Positions 59,520 through 64,000 of a stretch of DNA of 64,000 nt are shown one piece after another. This DNA comes from Methylocystis rosea SV97 (GTDB lineage Bacteria; Pseudomonadota; Alphaproteobacteria; Rhizobiales; Beijerinckiaceae): positions 1,732,146 through 1,796,145 of the forward strand of contig NZ_KB889963.1 in assembly GCF_000372845.1 (NCBI RefSeq), given 5' to 3'. The notes beneath the pieces were generated by a model that had not been told where the DNA came from, made no database searches, and saw nothing but the letters and a program-made list of their open reading frames with translations. The position numbers and the translations under genes are program-made. How positions within the stretch are numbered: the stretch's first letter is position 1; every line of letters starts with the position of its first letter.

Positions 59520-60446
59520 ATGGCTACGATCACCGCCGCCCTTGTAAAGGAACTGCGCGAGAGCACCGGCGCGGGCATGATGGATTGCAAGGCGGCGCTC
59601 ACCCAGACGGACGGCGCTTTCGAAGCGGCGGTCGACTGGCTGCGCAAGAAGGGCCTCTCCAAGGCCGCGAAGAAAGCCGATCGCGTCGCCGCCGAAGGGC
59701 TCGTCGCCGCGCTCGTTTCAGACAATTCCGGCGTCGTCGTCGAGGTGAATTCGGAGACGGACTTCGTCGCCCGCAACGCCGATTTCCAGACGCTTGTGAA
59801 GAACATCGCCGAAGTCGCCTTAAAAAGCGGCAAGAGCGACGTCGAGGCGCTCGGCAAGGAAGCCTATCCCGGCGGCGGAACGGTGAGCGAAGCGATCACC
59901 CATGCGATCGCCGGCATCGGCGAGAACCTGACGTTGCGCCGCGCCGCCGCGCTTAGCGTCAGCGAGGGCGTCGTCGGCCGTTACGTGCATGCGCAGGTCG
60001 TCGACGGCCAGGGCAAGATCGCGGTGATCGTCGCGCTCGAATCGAAGGGCGACAAGGACGTGCTGGCGACGCTCGCGCGCCAGCTCGCCATGCATGTCGC
60101 CTCGGCGAATCCGCTGGCGCTTGACGCCTCGGGCCTCGATCCGGCGACGGTCGAGCGCGAAAAGAAGCTGCTTGCCGAGAAGAACGCCGGCAAGCCGGAG
60201 AATGTGCTGCAGAAGATCATCGACTCCGGCATCAAGACCTACGCCAAGGAGGTCTGCATGCTCGATCAGGTCTCCAACCATCCTGACCACAGCGGCAAGA
60301 GCGTCGCCCAGGCGGTCAAGGAGATCGAAGGCAAGGCCGGCGCGCCGATCGCCATCAAGGGCTTCGTGCGCTATGCGCTCGGCGAAGGCATCGAGAAGCA
60401 GACGAGCGACTTCGCCGCCGAGGTCGCGGCCGCCGCGAAGGGGTAA
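59520..60446 (+). CDS. tsf: Translation elongation factor Ts
   Basis: 308-aa EF-Ts, the nucleotide exchange factor for EF-Tu. The N-terminal UBA-like [20 protein letters not shown] and the TDF segment [20 protein letters not shown] are diagnostic. The core [20 protein letters not shown] is present. AAGGA before ATG 59520 fits. A small GC hairpin (CGCCGG/CCGGCG) lies between rpsB and tsf. Terminator at 60482-60510 ends the operon. Confidence 0.97.
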   Translation: MATITAALVKELRESTGAGMMDCKAALTQTDGAFEAAVDWLRKKGLSKAAKKADRVAAEGLVAALVSDNSGVVVEVNSETDFVARNADFQTLVKNIAEVALKSGKSDVEALGKEAYPGGGTVSEAITHAIAGIGENLTLRRAAALSVSEGVVGRYVHAQVVDGQGKIAVIVALESKGDKDVLATLARQLAMHVASANPLALDASGLDPATVEREKKLLAEKNAGKPENVLQKIIDSGIKTYAKEVCMLDQVSNHPDHSGKSVAQAVKEIEGKAGAPIAIKGFVRYALGEGIEKQTSDFAAEVAAAAKG

Positions 60447-60481
60447 GTCACTCCCTCCGCTTGTGGTAAAAAATTAGTGCG

Positions 60482-60510
60482 GGCCGGGGCGTTTACCCCG
60501 GCCTTTTTTT
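60482..60510 (+). terminator. Intrinsic terminator after tsf
   Basis: GGCCGGGG at 60482-60489 pairs with CCCCGGCC at 60496-60503, loop CGTTTA, followed by seven T (60504-60510). It ends the rpsB-tsf transcript 35 bp after the tsf stop. Confidence 0.94.
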
Positions 60511-60530
60511 GTGTCCGCGAACCTCTCCGC

Positions 60531-60610
60531 GTCATGCCCGGCCTTTTTCCGGGCATCCACGGGTCTGCTCAGCGGCGTCGCGTGATGGCCGGGACAAGCC
60601 CGGCCATGAC
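60531..60610. repeat. REP-like palindromic element (GTCATGCCCGG...CATGAC)
   Basis: GTCATG at 60531-60536 and CATGAC at 60605-60610 bound the element. Inside are GCCCGGCC/GGGC and GGCCGGG-ACAAG-CCCGGCC. It is a sister copy of 5891-6023. The rest of the 60511-60824 gap carries no gene; a ribosome-binding site for the SDR gene (AAGGAG) lies at its end. Confidence 0.8.
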
Positions 60611-60824
60611 GGCTGAACGTCCGCGCCGTCACTCCCCACGCATCGCCGCGGCGACCTTCGCCTTCGCCTCATCCTCCTTAGGCCGCGTGCGCGAAGAAGG
60701 CTGCACCAGCTGTTGGCGATGCTCTGGTTGTTGCGCCCGCGCGAAACAATCGCCGGCGGGCGGCGTTTAGGCTCCGGACATTGGTTTTCGTCGCAATGCG
60801 AAGATCAAGCAGAAGGAGCAGCGC

Positions 60825-61814
60825 ATGCGCGCCAAGAAGACCGCCGCAGACGAAATGATTCGCGGACCGCGCGTTGAGAGCGCGATCGAAGCCGCGACCT
60901 CCGTGCTCGGCTTTGACGATGCGCGTTCCCCGCGGGAACTGCGCGATCCGCGCGAGCTCTATCCCAAGCCGCCCTTCGAGAAGCAGACGCAGCCCTGGCC
61001 GGGTCTCGCCGGCCTTATGACGCCGCGTCCCGATCATGGCGAGGAGAGCTACCGAGGCTCGGGGCGTCTCCTTGGCCGCAAGGCGCTCATCACCGGCGGC
61101 GACAGCGGCATTGGCCGTGCCGCAGCGATCGCCTTCGCCCGCGAAGGCGCCGATGTCGCCATCAATTATCTGCCCGAGGAGGAAGCGGACGCGAAGGAGG
61201 TCATGACTCTCCTGGGCGAGGCGGACGTCAATGCGGTGGCGCTTCCGGGCGATATTCGCGACGAAGGCTTTTGCCGCAAGCTAGTCGACGATGCGGCGCG
61301 CGATCTCGGCGGCTTGGATATTCTCGTCAATAACGCCGCGCGTCAGCATGCGCGCAAATCGATTCTCGACATTACGACCGAGGATCTCGACTGGACGTTT
61401 CAAACCAATCTCTACGCGCTGTTCTGGATCACGAAAGCCGCGATTCCGCATCTCCAGCCGGGATCGTCGATCATCAATACGAGTTCGATCGTCGCCTTCG
61501 ATCCTTCGCCGCAGCTTCTGGATTATTCGGCGACCAAAGCCGCCATTCTCAATTTCACCAGATGTCTGGCGAAGCAGCTCGCCGACAAAGGCATCAGGGT
61601 CAACGCCGTCGCGCCCGGCCAGTTCTGGACGGCCCTGCAGCCGAGCGGCGGACAATTTCCCGATCATCTCGCCGAATTTGGCGTCGATACGCCGCTGGGG
61701 CGCCCGGGACAACCGGCAGAAATCGCGCCGCTTTATGTGCTGCTCGCGTCAAGCGAGGCGAGTTTCACGACGGGCCAGGTGTTTGGCGCGACGGGCGGCG
61801 AGGTGGGGCCTTGA
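60825..61814 (+). CDS. SDR-family oxidoreductase with N-terminal extension
   Basis: 329-aa classical short-chain dehydrogenase. The NAD(P)-binding glycine motif is TGGDSGIGRAAAIAFAREGA near residues 90-109. NNAA is present as LVNNAARQH. The active-site Ser is in INTSSIVAFDPSP, with Tyr and Lys in LDYSATKAAIL. An N-terminal ~80-residue extension with PRPDHGEESYRGSGRLLGRK matches the YhdF/YghA subgroup, often glucose or stress-linked oxidoreductases. Substrate unknown. AGAAGGAG precedes ATG 60825. It interrupts the tsf-pyrH neighbourhood. Confidence 0.92.
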   Translation: MRAKKTAADEMIRGPRVESAIEAATSVLGFDDARSPRELRDPRELYPKPPFEKQTQPWPGLAGLMTPRPDHGEESYRGSGRLLGRKALITGGDSGIGRAAAIAFAREGADVAINYLPEEEADAKEVMTLLGEADVNAVALPGDIRDEGFCRKLVDDAARDLGGLDILVNNAARQHARKSILDITTEDLDWTFQTNLYALFWITKAAIPHLQPGSSIINTSSIVAFDPSPQLLDYSATKAAILNFTRCLAKQLADKGIRVNAVAPGQFWTALQPSGGQFPDHLAEFGVDTPLGRPGQPAEIAPLYVLLASSEASFTTGQVFGATGGEVGP

Positions 61815-61843
61815 CGCCGTGTCAGCCGGATGGCGCGCGACAG

Positions 61844-62335
61844 CTATGCCGCTAGATGTTCGATGATCTGATCCAGCAGCATCAGATCATCGCCTGCTGC
61901 TGCTTCCCAATCGGTGTCTCGGAAATCGGGGTCCGCCCCTACATTGATGTAGACCCAGAAGTTACTCAGCCGAAATAAGCAAGTCCTTGCCTTAATGAGC
62001 ATAAGCTCGTTCTGCGTGGCGTCCATATCGAGGATTAGTTGGGGAAGCTCATGGGCGATGCGGTTCCGATATTTTCGTATCTCTTGAATCGCATCCATCT
62101 CGTCAGCGCTGATCGCGTCGAAGTGGTCTCGAAGATACAGCAAACTCGCCTCAAACACGTCTCTGTGCCGCGCCAGCACGTCATGCTCATAGGTTTTGAA
62201 GGGCAGGCCGGGACCAAAAAAAGTATTGGCATAGAAGTTCTTGACCCTCTCGATCACGAGTTTTTTTAGTAACTCGAACGACAAGAGGATGAGGCCTGCG
62301 TGTGATAGATGTTCCCGAACATCTTCGGGCTTCAT
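61844..62335 (-). CDS. HEPN-like hypothetical protein
   Basis: 163-aa helical protein starting MKPEDVREHLSHAGLILLSF. The central RKYRNRIAHELPQL contains an R-x4-H pattern (RNRIAH), the RNase-like motif of HEPN-domain proteins. The flanking DHFDAISADEMDAIQEIRKY and LMLIKARTCLFRLSNFWVYI are compatible with a HEPN four-helix bundle. No MNT nucleotidyltransferase partner lies beside it, so a toxin role is not shown. It has a less GC-rich composition than neighbours and may be an insert. A longer start (8 residues more) is possible at 62359. Confidence 0.6.
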   Translation of the reverse strand: MKPEDVREHLSHAGLILLSFELLKKLVIERVKNFYANTFFGPGLPFKTYEHDVLARHRDVFEASLLYLRDHFDAISADEMDAIQEIRKYRNRIAHELPQLILDMDATQNELMLIKARTCLFRLSNFWVYINVGADPDFRDTDWEAAAGDDLMLLDQIIEHLAA

Positions 62336-62773
62336 GTGCTCAATTCTGGACGATGTCAAATTGCAAGCCTTTGTTTGTTGGGGAATTTGGCTGTGTATAT
62401 TACCACCTGATCTTTGCCGATGCCGAGGCTTCTACGATGGGGTTCCATGAAAACGGTTAGATGTTAGCTTTCTATAGGTTGGCCATCCGGACGCGACCGA
62501 GGAAAGTGGAGTGTGTTCAAGACGGTTGCCCTAAAAAAAGATGAATGAGCAATTCTTGCAAGTTGCAGTTTTGGGTGCGCCTACGACAGAGGCTTTGAGC
62601 TTCCGATAGTGCCGTGCGGAACACGGCGGCAACAGCAGTTAGGCCCGTGGGCTAAGGTTTTTGTTTGGGGCTTTGGCCCGCTTGCGCCTGTGCGTCACGA
62701 CTGCCTCACTTGCGGGCGCCGCTCGGCGTCCGTAAGAAGAACGCGCCCCGCCTCAGTCAGCGAGATCCGCCTC
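62336..62773. other. Intergenic region without a supported gene
   Basis: This stretch between the HEPN-like gene and pyrH is less GC-rich at its 5' side (62340-62560). The frames in it are short or extend pyrH upstream with unlikely sequence. I see no clear hairpin terminator or repeat. A pyrH promoter is expected in the AT-rich part but I cannot assign it firmly. Confidence 0.5.
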
Positions 62774-63502
62774 ATGTCCGACCTCACGTCGACGCGACGA
62801 TTCAAGCGTGTGGTCGTCAAGCTGTCCGGGGAAGCCCTGCAGGGGTCGGCGCCGCACGGGCTTGACGCCGTCACGCTCGCCCGCATCGCCGCCGACCTCG
62901 CGACCGCCGCGGACGCGGGGCATGAGATCGCCGTCGTCGTCGGCGGCGGCAATTTCTTTCGCGGCATCAAGGGGGCCGACACCGGCATCGAGCGCGCGCG
63001 CGCCGATTCGATCGGCATGCTGGCGACGGTGATGAACGGGCTGGCGCTGGAGCAGGCGGTCGAAGGTCAGGGGCGGCAGGCGCGCTGCCTCTCCGCCGTC
63101 ACCATGCCGTCCATATGCGAGTCCTTTTCGCGCCGCGCCGCCCTGCATCATCTGGCCAAGGGACGCGTCGTCATTGCGGCCGGAGGCACCGGCAATCCCT
63201 TCTTCACGACGGACACTGGCGCGGTGTTGCGCGCCGCGGAGCTCTCCGCCGACGCGGTGCTCAAAGCTACTCAGGTCGACGGCGTCTACACCGCCGATCC
63301 CAAGCGCGATCCGACCGCGCAGCGCTACGACCGTTTGAGCCATGACGAGGCGATCGCCAGAAACCTGGCGGTGATGGATACGGCGGCCTTCGCGCTCGCC
63401 CGCGAGAATAAGATCCCAATTCTCGTCTTTTCGATCGCCGAGGCCGGCGCCATCGACATGGCGCTTTCCGGTCGGGCGCGCGCCACCCTCGTAGCGCCGT
63501 AA
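62774..63502 (+). CDS. pyrH: UMP kinase
   Basis: 242-aa hexameric UMP kinase, phosphorylating UMP to UDP. Blocks: RVVVKLSGEALQGSAPHGLD, AVVVGGGNFFRGIKGADTGI, RADSIGMLATVMNGLALEQA and ATQVDGVYTADPKRDPTA are characteristic. I chose ATG 62774 (MSDLTSTRRFKRVVVK) because the upstream in-frame extension (55 residues) is Arg/Cys-rich and not part of the family. It precedes frr as in most bacteria. Confidence 0.97.
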   Translation: MSDLTSTRRFKRVVVKLSGEALQGSAPHGLDAVTLARIAADLATAADAGHEIAVVVGGGNFFRGIKGADTGIERARADSIGMLATVMNGLALEQAVEGQGRQARCLSAVTMPSICESFSRRAALHHLAKGRVVIAAGGTGNPFFTTDTGAVLRAAELSADAVLKATQVDGVYTADPKRDPTAQRYDRLSHDEAIARNLAVMDTAAFALARENKIPILVFSIAEAGAIDMALSGRARATLVAP

Positions 63503-63673
63503 GCCCCTTTCGCGCACGACGAGAAATCGTGCAATAAATCCTGCGCCGCGGAGCCGCAGCGCCGGCGAGGGCGGCGGCGTGCGCCTTTTCGACGCGCCAC
63601 ATTGGAAAACATAAGAAGCCGAGCCGCGCGAGTGTTCGTGAGAGCGGCGACAGATCAAAGACAGGTTGTGAAC

Positions 63674-64000
63674 ATGGCGGAAATTTTTGACCTTGCGGAT
63701 ATGAAGCGCCGCATGCAGGGCGCGGTCGCGACGCTCAAGCACGAATTCGGCGGGCTTCGCACGGGACGCGCCTCGACGAGTTTGCTCGATCCGATTCATG
63801 TGGAAGCCTATGGGCAGGTTTCGCCGCTCAATCAGGTCGCCACCGTCAGCGTGCCCGAGCCGCGTCTTCTTTCGGTGCAGGTGTGGGACAAGGCGCTGGT
63901 CATCGCCGTGGACAAGGCGATCCGCGAGGCCAATCTCGGTCTTCAGCCGACCGTTGAAGGTCAGAACTTGCGCATACGCATGCCGGAGCTGAACGAACAG
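63674..64000 (+). CDS. frr: Ribosome recycling factor (3' end cut by window)
   Basis: 109 codons visible of about 185. ATG 63674 starts [20 protein letters not shown], then [40 protein letters not shown] and [20 protein letters not shown], all matching RRF, which splits post-termination ribosomes with EF-G. It lies 171 bp after pyrH on the same strand. The gap has a GC-rich hairpin-forming part but no gene. Confidence 0.97.
   Translation, partial: MAEIFDLADMKRRMQGAVATLKHEFGGLRTGRASTSLLDPIHVEAYGQVSPLNQVATVSVPEPRLLSVQVWDKALVIAVDKAIREANLGLQPTVEGQNLRIRMPELNEQ

Noticed and set aside
1-64000. tRNA or rRNA genes
   Set aside because: I found no T-loop/anticodon patterns or rRNA-like conserved stretches on inspection by eye; a tRNAscan run would settle it.

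Overview
This is a GC-rich alphaproteobacterial chromosome segment, most likely from the Hyphomicrobiales (Rhizobiales). The evidence is the aerobic Cob-type corrin cluster with cobE and cbtAB, a DUF6456-type regulator pair, a small S2 C-terminal extension seen in alphaproteobacteria, an sRNA resembling the suhB/MmgR (alpha-r8) family, and several dispersed palindromic elements typical of this class. A methanotroph-like member of the Methylocystaceae/Beijerinckiaceae is plausible, but no diagnostic gene (for example pmo or mxa) is present, so I do not claim it.

Layout. 1-4.6 kb (minus): the 3'-truncated end of a THI5/NMT1-like ABC substrate-binding protein gene, a TldE/TldD pair and an RluA-type pseudouridine synthase. 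4.6-12.3 kb: a probable SGNH-hydrolase remnant, a crotonase without the usual catalytic glutamates, an AT-rich membrane-protein gene, a secreted protein of unknown function, sixA, and then a segmental duplication of the sixA 3' end plus the next gene. One copy was broken by a kinase-tail/cupin fragment and carries a 114-bp palindromic element that the other copy lacks. 12.3-15.6 kb: hypothetical proteins, a DnaA-C-terminal-like/DUF6456 pair and an AT-rich orphan gene. 15.6-25 kb: sufE, lemA, cysE, gshB-glnD, grpE, corA and a DegP/HtrA protease. 25-32.3 kb: an OmpR-type two-component system, a PAS histidine kinase that converges on it with a 109-bp overlap, and pepN. 32.5-38.2 kb: a CzcBAC/CusCBA-type heavy-metal RND efflux operon. 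38.3-42 kb: an alpha/beta hydrolase, accA, an L,D-transpeptidase lipoprotein, and a small-RNA gene with a near-ideal promoter and intrinsic terminator.

42-55.5 kb is a vitamin B12 island. A cobalamin riboswitch precedes a twelve-gene minus-strand operon: cbtB-cbtA-cobW-cobN-cobG-cobH-cobI-cobJ-cobL-cobE-cobM-cobB. It covers cobalt uptake, cobalt handling and chelation, the oxygen-dependent corrin steps, and a,c-diamide formation. cobO (adenosyltransferase) is divergent on the plus strand. Palindromic repeat elements have been absorbed in frame into two of these enzymes, cobB and cobN.

55.6-57.8 kb holds a sterol-desaturase-family protein, a DMT exporter and a 63-aa membrane protein. 58.3-64 kb is the rpsB-tsf-pyrH-frr translation/nucleotide cluster. 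rpsB has a structured leader. The cluster is interrupted between tsf and pyrH by an SDR gene, a HEPN-like gene and a REP element. I saw no tRNA, rRNA, CRISPR array, transposase or prophage.
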